Positions 1-12,900 of a stretch of DNA of 64,000 nt are shown piece after piece (the stretch's first letter is position 1; every line of letters starts with the position of its first letter). A program made the translations under genes and the position numbers. Origin of the DNA: Daucus carota subsp. sativus (lineage: Eukaryota; Streptophyta; Magnoliopsida; Apiales; Apiaceae); assembly GCF_001625215.2 (NCBI RefSeq), contig NC_030386.2, positions 35,653,296 through 35,717,295 on the forward strand. The letters run 5' to 3'. The notes below the pieces were generated by a model, which made no database searches, had not been told where the DNA came from, and saw only the letters and a list, made by a program, of their open reading frames with translations.

Positions 1-1
1 A

Positions 2-415
<414 letters not shown>

Positions 416-1359
416 TAATTAATCCTCAGTTAGGTTATGTTCCAGCTTGTCGTTTTAATTATTTTCGTAATTCAAACAGATACATGCCAGCATCAACCTA
501 TTCCCTTATGAATTTTCTAATTTATATATGATCATCTTGATTTTCGTAGTTATAATTACACTACTGGGTTAATATTTTGGATCTCTATTTTTTATATTTT
601 GAGTACATGGTTAGTTGCATATCTTCTATAGCTATTATTTCAATGGTGAGTTTCGTGTGCTTTTGCTCTCCAGTTATTTTTACCTAATGTATGATCTTGT
701 GTTTAGCTTGTATTATGTCATCCAGAGTTCCTTCTGTAAACAAATAATACAAGCCCAAACTTGAGCCTATAAATCCGCGACAAAGCTTACTATTGATCAC
801 TTGATGAATATGTGCCAGTTGAAATAGTCCTACTTAAAACTTCTTTTTTTGGTCTCTCAAACATGCCAATGTAATAATACGCGTAAGAGCCAGACTAGTA
901 ACGAGTTTAAAATACTCTTCTTCATCGCGAGCTTTTCACGTAAGCCTCTCATTTACTGAATACTATGTGCTCCCTGCTCAATTCACAGCATGCCTTTTCA
1001 ATTTTAGCTCTCTCTACTCCAGAATCTTGAGATTACGAATAAGGTGCATAATTTTGTTTGACGTTTGTGTGGTAATCTACTGTCTGCAGCTTCATCTTTG
1101 TTAAATGTCTATGTTAGACTTTACTGTTTTCTAGTATCTAAATTGAGTTTGATCCTATTTGATAACAACTTTGGTTCTGCTTCTGCATTAAATCATAGTG
1201 CATTAGTTGGTAACTTAGCTTATCTTCAGTATCAAGTGATTTGAGTTTATAATGAAGAGCTGTCAAATTAGGGGTGATAAAACTGCCAAGTTTTCTAAAT
1301 CACAACCTTTAGTATTACTATTTTGCTTGTTGGGATGAACTGATGTTTTATCTGTCTGT
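416..1359. other. Intergenic, no gene seen
   Basis: AT-rich sequence between the end of the first gene and the P450 fragment. No sustained open frame, repeat array or RNA gene recognised. It should include the 3' UTR of the gene ending at 415. Confidence 0.5.
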
Positions 1360-1473
1360 TTGGATGGATATTTGATTCTGAAGAATGTTGGGGTAAATTG
1401 ATGGTGGGTCAGATGGGAAGGAATGGTGAGGTGTGGGAGCACCTAACGGAGTTGAGAGCATCAAGGTTCTTGC
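1360..1473 (+). pseudogene. Frameshifted CYP89A-like P450 fragment
   Basis: Short relic of a P450 in the opposite orientation to the two intact copies next door. From 1360 one frame reads LDGYLILKNVGVN, matching [15 protein letters not shown] of the neighbours. From 1401 the next frame reads MVGQMGRNGEVWEHLTELRASRFL, matching [24 protein letters not shown]. The junction lies where the neighbours have a Phe codon before Met-Val; here only TG precedes ATG, so one base is lost and the first frame hits TGA. The PERF arginine region is altered (RASRF). Nothing before or after this roughly 38-codon block looks like P450, so it is an isolated remnant, probably from a rearranged third copy. Confidence 0.8.
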
Positions 1474-1671
1474 GTACTATAGACAAGAGTCAAAAATTTA
1501 TACACTGTTTGTTCTTTCAGTTACAGTGTAATAGTAATTACATCATTGGATTGATTCATCTCAATTCAACACTAAATTTATTTGATCCATATCCTTTATT
1601 TGATCATTGTTACTAGCAGCATGATACTAGAGCAATTTACACTGGATTTCTTATTTAACAATCTTGATTCC

Positions 1672-3225
1672 CTATGGGCGGCTATGATTCACACTCACTC
1701 TAGGAGAAAGGCTAACAACCAAAGGATATTTCATGCCAATGGTAAATTCTTGCTTTTCCGAAAGATCAACATCATGATTCCCAGCAGCAGGCTTCCACTC
1801 AAATTTCCATATCAAATTAGCCACAAAATACTCCAAGTGAAGCAATGCCAATGTGTTGGCAGGGCAAATCCTCCTCCCTGCCCCAAAAGGCATCATCTTT
1901 ATCTCCTTCCTACATGTTACATCAAACCCCTCTTCTCCTCCATTCCCACTCAAGAATCTCTCCGGCCTAAACTCCATCGGATCTTTCCACACCTCACCAT
2001 CCCTTCCCATCTCCGCCACCATAAAATGCACCGTAGCATTTTTAGGAATCACATAACCATCCAACTCCGCATCCTCAGTCACTGAATGTGGCAAAACAAA
2101 ATGACCAGGCGGATGGCGCCTTAAACCTTCCAGCACTACGGCTCTTAAATACGACATTTTTTGCAGCTCCTCCTCCTTGACCACCTCCAATACCTCCTCT
2201 CCCTCTCCCACAACCGAAACAATTTCTTGATAAAGCTTCTCCTGTATTTGAGGATACTTCACCAAGTTAGCCATAATCCATAGCAGAGTCGTCGAAGTTG
2301 TATCAATCCCTGCATTGATAAACTCCCCGCACATACTCACCATCTCTTCATCTCTCAGTTTTCTATTCCCTTCCTCGGGCAACTTGAAATCAACCAAACT
2401 ATCTACATAAGCCATCACATCATCATCTTCCACATTTCCCTTCATCCCCTTTTTAAGTCTAGTTTTTATTATCGGAATCAGCACATTATTTTGATCCTCA
2501 CGAACTGCAATAAGTTCCTTCCATTTCTTTTTAAATACGATCCTCCCTACTTTAGGCCAAATATTAAGAAAACTGAACTTAAACACACTCTTTGACAAAT
2601 TTCTTTGTACTCGCACAATTTCTCTAATTTTTTCATCCTCAAATTTTTCTCCGAAACACATGAAAACCAACAAACAAAACATGGCATGCTGCAAATGATC
2701 AGCAACTTGAATACTATCCAACCTGGACTCGGATAAAAGGCGCTGGATGAGGACTCCCAGCGCCCATCTACGTCCTCCAGAGAACGTCTTAACACGCACA
2801 GGATTCATGATGGTCTCCGCCATGTTACGACGAAAGAGGCGCCAGTTGGGGCCATAGAAGGCTGCACTGATGTTGTGCTGGTAACTGTCTAGAATGTTGT
2901 TAGTAGGGGGCGGTGGAGGCCTGTCAGAAAAAACCGCACCAGCTTGAACAAGTGCACGATGAGCCGAGGCGTGGCTGGCAATGAAAATGGAAGGGTGAGA
3001 GCCGATTTTAAGTGTGATTATTGGGCCATACTTGAGCTTGAGCTGATGGAGAATGGCTCCGATTTCAACGTATGATTTACGCAGCCATAGGAAGCTGCCA
3101 ATGATCGGCATTATGGTCGGTCCAGGGGGGAGTTTAGCGAGATTTGATGATTGCCTGATGGAGAAGAATAATTTGATGAAGGCTGATATGCATAGAGAGA
3201 CAGTGATTATAAACCATGTCTCCAT
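1672..3225 (-). CDS. CYP89A: Cytochrome P450, CYP89A-like (copy 1)
   Basis: Intronless 517-residue heme-thiolate monooxygenase, probably ER-anchored. Residues 1-25 form a hydrophobic N-terminal anchor, followed by the proline hinge LPPGPT. The I-helix oxygen-binding motif reads AGIDTTST, the K-helix ExxR reads EGLR, the PERF segment is PERFL, and the heme loop is [10 protein letters not shown] with axial Cys at about residue 454. Length and motif order fit a full A-type plant P450; METWFI at the start and the overall sequence resemble CYP89A. Two oddities: the heme loop ends CPA where copy 2 has CPG, and the C-terminus runs a few residues past copy 2. Substrate cannot be read from sequence; at least one Arabidopsis CYP89A acts in chlorophyll catabolism. 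ATG at 3225 is the first in frame. Confidence 0.95.
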   Translation of the reverse strand: METWFIITVSLCISAFIKLFFSIRQSSNLAKLPPGPTIMPIIGSFLWLRKSYVEIGAILHQLKLKYGPIITLKIGSHPSIFIASHASAHRALVQAGAVFSDRPPPPPTNNILDSYQHNISAAFYGPNWRLFRRNMAETIMNPVRVKTFSGGRRWALGVLIQRLLSESRLDSIQVADHLQHAMFCLLVFMCFGEKFEDEKIREIVRVQRNLSKSVFKFSFLNIWPKVGRIVFKKKWKELIAVREDQNNVLIPIIKTRLKKGMKGNVEDDDVMAYVDSLVDFKLPEEGNRKLRDEEMVSMCGEFINAGIDTTSTTLLWIMANLVKYPQIQEKLYQEIVSVVGEGEEVLEVVKEEELQKMSYLRAVVLEGLRRHPPGHFVLPHSVTEDAELDGYVIPKNATVHFMVAEMGRDGEVWKDPMEFRPERFLSGNGGEEGFDVTCRKEIKMMPFGAGRRICPANTLALLHLEYFVANLIWKFEWKPAAGNHDVDLSEKQEFTIGMKYPLVVSLSPRVSVNHSRP

Positions 3226-4190
3226 TATTTGTTAAACTGCGGTGTTACGAATGATTGATGAATGTACAAGTTTTGTGATAATATATAGATACTGAAATTT
3301 GGGATAGAATCAACTATCTTTGTTGGTAGCAGTAGGAATTTGAAACTTATGATTCTAGAAATAACACGCGGAGGTACTAGAGTAAAAAGTACGTAGACGC
3401 CGAGAATTAGCATTATTGACGGTGTCTGGTAAGGTCACTCTCCAGAACACATATTCAAACAACTTAGGAGAACAAAGCTGATTTCTTTGAGGATGAATCT
3501 GAATAAGATGAAGTAGAAAAGGATGCAAATGAAAATAATGATGAGAATGTCTGCGTTCTTTTTATTAAGGGCGACAAGATATGTTGCAACAATCATCTGT
3601 CAGGATCCGGACTCTGAATGTCTAAACTTATCTTGATCATCCCCGTAAATTAAATCATGTGTAATTTCTTACTATAAACTAATATATTAGATTTAAAATA
3701 ACGTAAAGAAAATATATGAAAAAAAAATTCTCAGTCACACTTATATTCGCAGAATAATAAAAAATGAAATAATCTGTTGTAGAAAATACGAAGCATGAGT
3801 ACATGTCCTGTAACACAGCCTTCTCTCGTCGTGTAATTTGCAGCCAGCAAAAATCTCTCAGCATAAAATTTTACAAGTGAGAAGTTACTTAAAAGTAAAA
3901 TGTAACTTCTAAATCATGTGTTTGAATTTTTTTTTTTATATTTACAACTTATATTAATATAATAATAAAATTTTAGAATTTTTTTTATAAAATCAACTTC
4001 AAAAGATGAATATAAGTCACTAAAAGAATATAGAATTTTCAATTTATCATATTCTGACTTATAATCCATAAATTTACTTATAACTTCCTCGTACAAACAT
4101 AAAAATATACTGATTTTGACTTAAAAGTTGGGAGCCAGGAGAAAGCCTAACCAAACAAGCCTTTAATTTACTTTTTACAGTTTACCAATT
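3226..4190. other. Spacer between the two P450 genes
   Basis: About 965 bases upstream of copy 1 and downstream of copy 2. Apart from the TATA-like site nothing specific is recognised; short open frames here are chance. Confidence 0.5.
3278..3290 (-). promoter_or_regulatory. Candidate TATA box for P450 copy 1
   Basis: On the minus strand this reads ATCTATATATTATC, about 55-60 bases upstream of the ATG at 3225. Position and sequence suit a TATA box, but such AT-rich words are common here. Confidence 0.35.
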
Positions 4191-5732
4191 CTATGTTTTC
4201 ACTCTAGGAGAAATGCTAACAAGCAATGGATGTTTCATGCCCACGGTAAATTCTTGTTCTTCTGAAAGATCAACATCAGAATTCCCAGCAGCAGGCTTCC
4301 ATTCAAAATTCCAAACCAAATTAGCCACAAAATACTCCAAATGTAGCAATGCCAATGCAGAGCCAGGGCATATCCTCCTCCCTGCCCCAAAAGGCATCAT
4401 TTTTATCTCCCTGCTACATGTTATATCAAACCCCTCTTCTCCTTCATTCCCACTCAAGAATCTCTCTGGCTTAAACTCCATTGGATCTTTCCACACCTCG
4501 CCATCCCTTCCCATCTCCGCCACCATGAAATTCACCATAGCATTCTTCGGAATCACATAACCATCCAACTCCACCTCCTGAGTCACCGAATGAGGCAGCA
4601 CAAAGTGACCAGGCGGATGGCGCCTCAAAGTTTCCAACACAACTGCTTTTAAGTATGGCATTTGCTGCAGCTGCTCCTCCTTCACCGCCTTCTCTGCTAA
4701 ATCCCCTTTCTCCCCTACAACCGACACGATTTCTTGATAAAGCTTCTCCTGAACTTGAGGGTACTTCACCAAATTAGCCATAATCCATTGCAAAGTAGTT
4801 GAAGTTGTATCAGTCCCTCCATTCAGAAACTCCCCACACAAACTAACCAGCTCTTCATCACTCAACTTTCTATTCCCTTCCTCGGGCAACTTCAAATCAG
4901 CCAAACCATCTACATAAGCCACCACATCATCTTCTCCAACTTCTTGCTTCATCAATTTCTCCAGTCTCCTTTTTATAATCGGGATCAAGACAGTATCTTG
5001 ATCCTGACGAATCCCAATAAGTTCCTTCCATTTCTTTTTAAAAATAATTCTCCCTACTTTAGGCCAGAAATTAAGAACATTAAACCTAAGGAAACTCAAC
5101 AGCAAATTTCTCTGCACTCTTTCTATCTCTCTAATCTTTTCATCCTCAAATCTTTCCCCGAAACACATGTAAACTAACAAACAAAACATAGCATACTGAA
5201 AGTGATCAACAACTTTTATACCATCTAAACTGGCCTCTGATAACAGTCTCTGCATGAGAACCTCGAGCACCCATTTACGTCCACCAGAGAAAGTTTTAAG
5301 ACGTACAGGATGCATGATAGTCTCGGCCATGCTACGACGAAAGAGGCGCCAGTTAGGACCATAAGAAGCTGAGCTGATGTTGTGCTGGTAACTATTAATA
5401 ACATTGCCAGTGGGGAGTTCCTGAGGTCGATCAGCAAAGACTGCACCAGCTTGAACAAGTGCACGGTGAGCAGAGGCGTGGCTCGCGATAAAGATAGCCG
5501 GACGAGAACCAATCCGGAGAGTGACTATAGGACCATATTTGAGCTTCAGACTGTGTAGTATAGGCTCGAGCTGGAAGAATGTTTTACGGAGCCATATGAA
5601 GCTACCGATGATCGGAACTGTGGTTGGCCCTGGCGGGAGTTTCTGGGTTTTTGAAGATTGGATAGTTGAGAGGATTGATTTGATGAGAGCTGATATGCAG
5701 AGTGAGACTATGATCATGAACCATATCTCCAT
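4191..5732 (-). CDS. CYP89A: Cytochrome P450, CYP89A-like (copy 2)
   Basis: Intronless 513-residue P450, tandem paralogue of the gene at 1672..3225 in the same orientation. Features in order: hydrophobic N-terminal anchor ([17 protein letters not shown]), hinge [10 protein letters not shown]-helix motif GGTDTTST, K-helix ExxR as [12 protein letters not shown] as PERFL, and a fully canonical heme loop [10 protein letters not shown] with axial Cys at about residue 455. Long blocks are near-identical to copy 1 (for example [10 protein letters not shown] and [17 protein letters not shown]), so this is a local duplication. All catalytic motifs are intact and this copy keeps the usual glycine after CP that copy 1 lacks. 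Substrate unknown. ATG at 5732 gives the usual length. Confidence 0.96.
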   Translation of the reverse strand: MEIWFMIIVSLCISALIKSILSTIQSSKTQKLPPGPTTVPIIGSFIWLRKTFFQLEPILHSLKLKYGPIVTLRIGSRPAIFIASHASAHRALVQAGAVFADRPQELPTGNVINSYQHNISSASYGPNWRLFRRSMAETIMHPVRLKTFSGGRKWVLEVLMQRLLSEASLDGIKVVDHFQYAMFCLLVYMCFGERFEDEKIREIERVQRNLLLSFLRFNVLNFWPKVGRIIFKKKWKELIGIRQDQDTVLIPIIKRRLEKLMKQEVGEDDVVAYVDGLADLKLPEEGNRKLSDEELVSLCGEFLNGGTDTTSTTLQWIMANLVKYPQVQEKLYQEIVSVVGEKGDLAEKAVKEEQLQQMPYLKAVVLETLRRHPPGHFVLPHSVTQEVELDGYVIPKNAMVNFMVAEMGRDGEVWKDPMEFKPERFLSGNEGEEGFDITCSREIKMMPFGAGRRICPGSALALLHLEYFVANLVWNFEWKPAAGNSDVDLSEEQEFTVGMKHPLLVSISPRVKT

Positions 5733-5781
5733 TTTTTTCAGAGTGATTTGTTGTGTTGCAATATGGTTTAGTGAATATAAG

Positions 5782-5787
5782 TTTATA
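5782..5787 (-). promoter_or_regulatory. Candidate TATA box for P450 copy 2
   Basis: Minus strand TATAAA, 50 bases upstream of the ATG at 5732, a spacing similar to the candidate of copy 1. Weak evidence on its own. Confidence 0.35.
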
Positions 5788-6104
5788 ATTCAAGGCACTG
5801 CATTTTTGGAGACGTAAAGTCTTCTAGTGGTTCTTACTTCTTAGCCATACAAAACTGGAGTTTTCGATAATGTTATTGACTTGAAAGTATTGTTTCGTCG
5901 TCATACGCTGAGATATTTTGTGAATTCTGATTGCGTTCAAAACTGCCCGGCTTTCATACCTGTAAAAATATGAGATGTTAGATTCATTTTTTAGAAAGAT
6001 ATTATTCGAAATTTATACAAATGTGAATAACAAAAAATAAAGTTAATTGTATTTTATTTGTTTTTGGTTTTCTTAATTTTTCGTTCTTTGTTTTGTGGCA
6101 GCAT

Positions 6105-6256
6105 CTCAAAATCAGTGTATGGTAAAGTTTGGGTGGAAGTTCCGATGCGACCTCGAATTTTAAAAACGTACCTTTCAACCCTCAAAATCAGTGTATGGTA
6201 AAGTTTGGGTGGAAGTTCCGATGCGACCTCGAATTTTAAAAACGTACCTTTCAACC
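6105..6256. repeat. 76-bp tandem duplication
   Basis: Two essentially identical 76-bp units start at 6105 and 6181, each running from CTCAAAATCAGTG through TTTCAACC. They form the left arm of the larger fold-back element at 6105..6640. Confidence 0.95.
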
Positions 6257-6640
6257 CTCAAAGTATTTTTGTCGTACTTTTTAGCCCCTATGGCGTATAC
6301 CGGTATACAACGGGGTGAACAAAATTGGCATTTCACACGTGAGGGTTAAAAAGAGCATTAAACATTAAGGGTTAAAAGAAACTTCTCATGTATTTTAATG
6401 TAATCTTTAGGGGTTAAAAGGAACGAAATGTAAACTTTAAGGATTAAAAGGTACGCCCAAACTTTACCCCGAATATGAATTGTCAAGTTTATCCCCCGAT
6501 TTATACCGGTATTTTTAAAAAAGGCTAAAAGATACAACAAAGATACTTTGAGGGTCGAAAGATACGTTTTTAAACTTTGAGGCCGCATCGGAACTTCCAC
6601 CCGTACTTCGAGGGCTAAAAGGTCATTAAGCCTTATGGTT
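6105..6640. mobile_element. Fold-back (inverted-repeat) element, non-autonomous
   Basis: The left arm (tandem units plus DNA to about 6320) recurs in inverted, diverged form at about 6470-6630. Both arms share GGTGGAAGTTCCGATGCG, then a TTTAAAAACGTA-like word, then CCCTCAAAGTAT, then TACCGGTAT, in the same order outside to inside. The loop carries further imperfect copies of an 'AAAGTTTxxxxGTACCTTTTA'-like word. No coding capacity. This looks like a non-autonomous DNA transposon or a local inverted repeat; superfamily and target duplication were not determined. It lies between the P450s and the 3' end of the alanyl-tRNA synthetase gene. Confidence 0.75.
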
Positions 6641-6930
6641 AATAATAATAACATAATAATAAACCAGGTAAAAAGAAAAATTAAAGACGAGTGGGACAGT
6701 ACTAGACTACCGAAATTAACAAGAAGCTTGATCTCTAACCACCACACGTGCTCTAGTATATTGATGTAAAACAACCTTTTTTCTCCTTTTCAGTTTTTCA
6801 ATTGCAAGTTTCCAATACAATAAATCAGTGATAATGAAGAACAGTTGCTGCATAACTTGTGAATTCCTTTAAAAGAATACTTCTTTTCTATTCAAACTTT
6901 GGCTGCTGCTAACAGGACAAGGAAAACGAA

Positions 6931-9900
6931 TCATTGCCCCTTTAATTTTTCGTCTGCATATTTTTCAGCATCTTGCATCGCTTCTTCCACATTCGAAATA
7001 TCAGATCCCTGGTTGAGCACAAACAAATTGGCAAAAGTTAGCAACTACACTTTTGCACTACATGATAACATGTTGACCATAATTTAATAATTAACTCGTT
7101 ATTGTTTAGATACATATTGTACCATCCCTATTTTAAGACAGTCCACATAAATAGATTTCACATATGAGCTGGTGAGGTACAAGATGAATAGCTGTAACTT
7201 TAGGCTTTAGCTTTGTTTGATAACAATATTCTACTCGTAGTCAAGTATGCTAACCTGCCCCTGAGCAAGACCACCTTTCCCTCCACCTCCCTTCCCATTT
7301 AACGGCTTCAAAGCTATCTTCAACCACTCCAAAACGTTCAACTTTTTGCTCTTATCACTTTTATCTGGCACCCCTGCACATACCAACGTCTTTTTCTCAT
7401 CTGTGCTAAAAACCATTACTGCCATCCCCTGCACAGCCATAACAAATATTTAACACCCTGACAAATGAGAATACTATAGAATACAGAATGAATTTGCTAG
7501 TAACCTTCTGCTCCATGACCCTGACAACTGCTTCCCGCATTGCAGCATTGTCAGAACCTACACTGACACGTGCAATACAGAAACCCTTTCCTTCAGAGCT
7601 GATGGCCTTTTCACTGACATCTTTGATTGCTTTCTGTATATTCTCTTCCGCAGTCTTCTTTTTAGCTTTTATCACTTGGTTCTGACAACAGCACAATGGT
7701 GTCTTTAGTTTCTGGTTATATATGCAAGTACATGGGAGGTATAAAGAAAAGGTAAGAAGCTTCGACAGAAAAAAAACCTGTAGTACAGAAATTTTGGCCT
7801 TAAGATCAGTTTTCTTGGCTGTTGGAATAGGGGCAGACTCCACGCGCCCATTCAAAGATGTCACTTTCTTGAAAGAGGGAAAAATAATACAGGTGTAAAT
7901 ACATAATTAATTAAATACATAATTAATTAAATGGCTGCAAATAGTTAATATTCGGGTACTCTCAACAGATAGTAAGGAGCTTGAGCATAATAGAACAGCA
8001 GAACATATAATAAAGGAAAGAGAAGATGTATACAAGCAATAAACTGATTAAAAGAGAGCATATGCAGTATGAAAGCTGATAAACTGGACATCAGAATTCT
8101 TGCAAGTATATATCCACATTACAAATATAATATAACAGAAATAAACTAATTTAAATGAACTACTATTAATTGTATGGCATTCCATTTTTTTTACAAGTTT
8201 ATTTGATAAAACTAAAGAAGCAAAGAAAACGGTCAGAATGCTAGAAAGACTACAAAGAAAGCTAAAGTTTAAACACAAAAGACCGATATCTAATCACAAC
8301 GAAAATAATGCAATGCGATTAGATGCATCTTTTCCTAGATAGAGTAATAAAGAAAGATGGAGTATATTCTCTCCCTCTATTTCAAAATTTATATTCCTAT
8401 AAGAGATGAATGATTATAACCTGTTCCAGCAGGTCCCCTTCTGCTTTAGACGCCTCGTTCACTTCTATCTCGAGTGAAGAGGCCAACTCTAGGGCTTTGA
8501 AAGCAGATCCTGTGGTAACAGCAGTAACCCGACGGATTCCCTTTGCAATCCCTTCCTCTGATAGAAGTGCAAATGCCTCGGCTTCTCTTGTATTTGATAT
8601 GTGAGTTCCTAGATATTTCACAGAAAGTAATTATATTTACTTCAATTCGAAAGTAATAAGCAACAAACATAGTAATAAGAGTTGCACCTCCACAAAGCTC
8701 GGCGGATATCGATGACCACTCTTTATTTTCTGGATTAGCCAGAAGTTCTTCCACCTTTCTACCAATTGCCACAATTCTAACTGGATCAGGATAGACCTGT
8801 AGCAAGCAAATAAATAATTTAGACTAAAAAAATCTGGCAAGCAGATACATTCAGACAAGTTAGAAGTTACAGCTAATGACGAGAAAAGCACCGAAACTTA
8901 CTTCCCCAAAAACAGCTCGTAAACCATTAACACGCTTTGCTTCAGAGAGGTTTGCCTCCTTCGAATAGACATCAAGCTCAGCTTTAATTTGCTCATTGAC
9001 TATCCATTCAATCTTTCTTAGCTCTTCAGGCTTTACAGGCTTGCCTGCATATATATATATGTGAATCACACAGATAAACAATTGCACAAGACTTGAACAA
9101 AAATTCATGCCAAGCTTACCATGAGAAAAATCAAATCTCAATTTTTCAGGAAGAACAATGGATCCCTTCTGGTCAACATGATTACCAAGCACTTCCTGTA
9201 CAAGTGTAGAGTATGTTAACCCTCAATAACAAATATGAACACTGTAAAAATGAATAACAGTACTCATTCTAACTTACCCTAAGAGCAAAATTCAACATGT
9301 GTGTACAAGTATGGTTTGGAGCAATGAGCTTACGCCTCACGTAGTCAACCTGCGAAATAAGTTTTATAGATACCATGAAGATAACTGTTAACATATTCAT
9401 AATTTAGAGTGGCAAAATAATAAGCGTTTTGGAATATATACCAATTAGGTGGCAAAGCATTATGCATATCCAGAAAGCGATTAAAAGGAAAGAACAGTAC
9501 TAGTCTACATTCAAATATTTGGAGAGTCTTTTCGGAGGTTTAATATGTCAATTACATTCATAGTAGGTGAACTAATAAAATGTTACAACGAATAAAAATT
9601 TACTTTACAACAAAGAAAAAGAACATCATATTTGGTCATTAGAAGACACGGTTTCTTATAAGAACAACAAGCTGGATACTTTTTTAGCTGAGAACTTATT
9701 TTTAGCATTAATGATTAAAGAACAGGATCATTTACGTTGTTTTCGCTTTAGGTATTACAAAAATAGACAAAAAAAAAAACACTAAACTTTAGTCAAGCAA
9801 AAGCAAATCAACAACTAAGTTCTAAGGCTCTAGTTGAAAATGCACTTTGAGGGTCAAGTACAAAAGTACAATTACCTTACAGTTGACCCTATCACCCAGA

Positions 9901-12900
9901 GAGAATCTGCCGCTATCTTCTGTGAAGTAGCCTATATGAACAATGAATCCTCCAAAAGTTTGGACATTTGAAACTTGGAATGTTCCAAAGGGGCCTTCAA
10001 GTATGCCGGTATCAAATATCTATAATCCAAATAAAAAAGAATAAACTGCTCAATTAGGAACAGTTCTAATCTAGGATGCCAAAATATAAAATTGGATATA
10101 TATTTAAAAGAGTAGGGAATCTTAAATTGAGTTAAAAAAAATATATAATAATGGTAATAAAAAGAACTTATTATAATGATTGAGAAAAATAAATAGAGAA
10201 AAGGTGGTTTACAAATTTAACAGCTTAATAAGTCTGAAAATTTTAATGCTTCAATTATGATCAATCGAAAGGAAAACAAGTAAAGGTATGACATCTAACT
10301 AGGAACATAATAGTTTACACCTTAAATGAATTAATTACATTAATTTCTGAACATTTCAGTTTTTTTTATACTGCAAGTTAATAGCTTGAAATACAATAAA
10401 CATAAGTGGCAAAGAATTACGCCTAAAAAGGTATGCCCTCATCCTAAAAAAGGTAATATGAAACAAGGAGAAAATAATAAAAATTAAGCGGTGGAATGCA
10501 AAACAACATCCCATCATCTACTGCAATAGATAAGTAGAAACCTATTCATATCTCCTCAGGTGAAACAAAGATGCATTTTTGAGTATTAAAATTTCCGGCC
10601 ACTAAAAATGTACACACCTGACCTCCTTGCTCAGCATAAAAGCTTGTTGATTCTAGAACTATACCAACTTCATCACCAGCAGCAATATCTTCTAAGAACT
10701 CACTACCTGTGTAAATAGCTTTAATTACACTGCGATGATCCTGAATAACAAAGATACAACATTAACTAGTAAGTAGCAACTCAACTACAAAAACGGGAAG
10801 GCAATATTATAATAATTGATGCAGCAACACAAACTAATAAAAAGCTAAGTATATGTTCAATAGAGAAAGTTGCTACTTCAATCAAAGAAAATTGACGATC
10901 CTTCAAGAGACGAGATGTAAGTGTACAAAGACTGATTTAGCAAGTAAACATATCATGTGCAGCCTACACGTCACAGCTAAGACACTCACATGTATAACAT
11001 CATAATATTAACATACAGCTGCAAACAGTCCAACACAGCTAGCAAGACACTATTTTAGCAATATCATAGTCCTGCTCAAATATATAACTTGGTTAGAAAG
11101 TTGTATCTGTGACCATAAGATACCTTCCATGTGAATTTATATATATCATTTGTTGGTCGAATCCCTTTCTTCTGCAAGACTGAGGTAGCATCAGCATCCA
11201 TAGCAATAGTTTTACCAGCTTGCTGTAAATAAATTATTATGAAACATTAGGACAGTACACATTTAGAGTAAAGCTCACGGCACATCAGTTTTCACCAGAT
11301 TAATATGCATAATATTCTGTGGCAAGCAGTAACATCTGTAGGAATACAAGAGTGAGAACTCCAGACAAGTAAAGATTTATCTTCTGTAGTACTCTCCCAG
11401 TACTTTGCAAAAAATAACCATTGTGCTTTTAAATCCTAAAGAATAGATGCAAGAAAAAAATACTAAGTGGAAATTGTTACCGCATTTAAAAATGTACAAA
11501 AAATGTAGTGTGAATTTTTACCTTATTTTGAGCATTTCTTGACCTTTCCCTGGCCTCATTCATTGCTTTGTTAAAACCATTAACATCAACCATCAAGCCT
11601 CTTTCTTCAGCCATCAACTATAATAGAGACCAACATAAGTACCTAGTTACAGAAGAAAATATTGGCAATTATAGCGGCATTTATCAACCTGAGTAAGATC
11701 CAACGGGAAGCCATAGGTATCCCATAAAAGAAATGCATCCTGCAACAAAAGGCTGACAATTCAGAGTCTGGTTCTGTTGAGCAATAACCTCTGTGTTTCT
11801 AAACAATGAACATCAATCTAAAATGATAGAAATTAATACATCTAAAATATATTAATGCTAAAAAAAATTATAAAAGAAATGGAAAATGCAAGATCAAAGA
11901 AAATACACGGATTATAATATTTAAGTCATGGCACAAAAGAAAATACACGGACAGATTGAAGTTTGTATTTGCGTAATATAATAAAAACAAACACATGGGG
12001 CAACACATTGAACAAAACAGTATAAAAGTATATATCAAGAAATCTATGTGCATATGTTTACCTGCCCACTTAATATTGTTCCTTGAACATCTTGAGCGGC
12101 CTTCTTAAATCTCTCTATTCCCTGACAGAAGTCCATGAGCCATTATGCACGACTAATACTTTGATGCATAATAATATCAACATAAAAAGAACAATTACAG
12201 ACAAGAATGAAATAAGCAAACACACATGGGAGTTATAATACAATATGAAGAAACAACACGAAGTTCAATGTAATTGACTGATAATCTTATAAGCTGGAAC
12301 TCTGGTAAATACAGTTATTGGTCTTTAGCTTTTCTATTCATCTATTACCAAGTAGACAGCGATATAGCAAGGCGTGAGATTATCATTATTATTGCTGGCA
12401 ACTGCTAGTAAACATTCATTAAAACCACAATTCAGTAACGGATATTCTATTTGGCTTTTCTGAAAATAAGATAAAGTATATAGATAGTCTAGCTTTAGAC
12501 TTCACATTCAGCTGCCGACGTCGAGAAAATTCCCCATCGTCAACGAAGGAATCCATCTTTCCCTCTATTACATTTTTTGAAAATGGTCAACCTTAGAACA
12601 TAGTCAAACGGATAATTCAACATTTTTTTAATCTTACAATAGATTAAATTGCATAATGGCTTATATTAGAAAACAAAATCAAGACTTATGTCCCCTATTA
12701 AGTCTGGAGATTAAGTCGCACAAAAAAGAATTTTTGGCAGGAAAATGGCCATGGAATAGAAGGTGCAATTCACTATTACTTGTCCAAGAGAGAAAGGTAA
12801 AAAAAAAACTAGTGTAATCCTACGAGCATATGTGAGAGAATTGGGCTAAAAGTACTGGAAACACACACTTACAATCCATTGATAAAATACTACTGTTATA

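Larger units (their letters stand above)
5788..6930. other. Intergenic region between P450 copy 2 and ALATS
   Basis: Contains the fold-back element at 6105..6640. The rest, including 6641-6930 where the 3' UTR of the alanyl-tRNA synthetase should lie, shows no other recognised feature. Confidence 0.5.

Noticed and set aside
1582..2085. 167-codon plus-strand frame opposite P450 copy 1
   Set aside because: Antisense shadow of a strongly supported P450; no recognisable domains.
11101..11130. GTATCTTA donor of ALATS intron 12 as a U12 intron
   Set aside because: It departs from GTATCCTT and no TTAAC branch word lies 10-20 bases before the acceptor.
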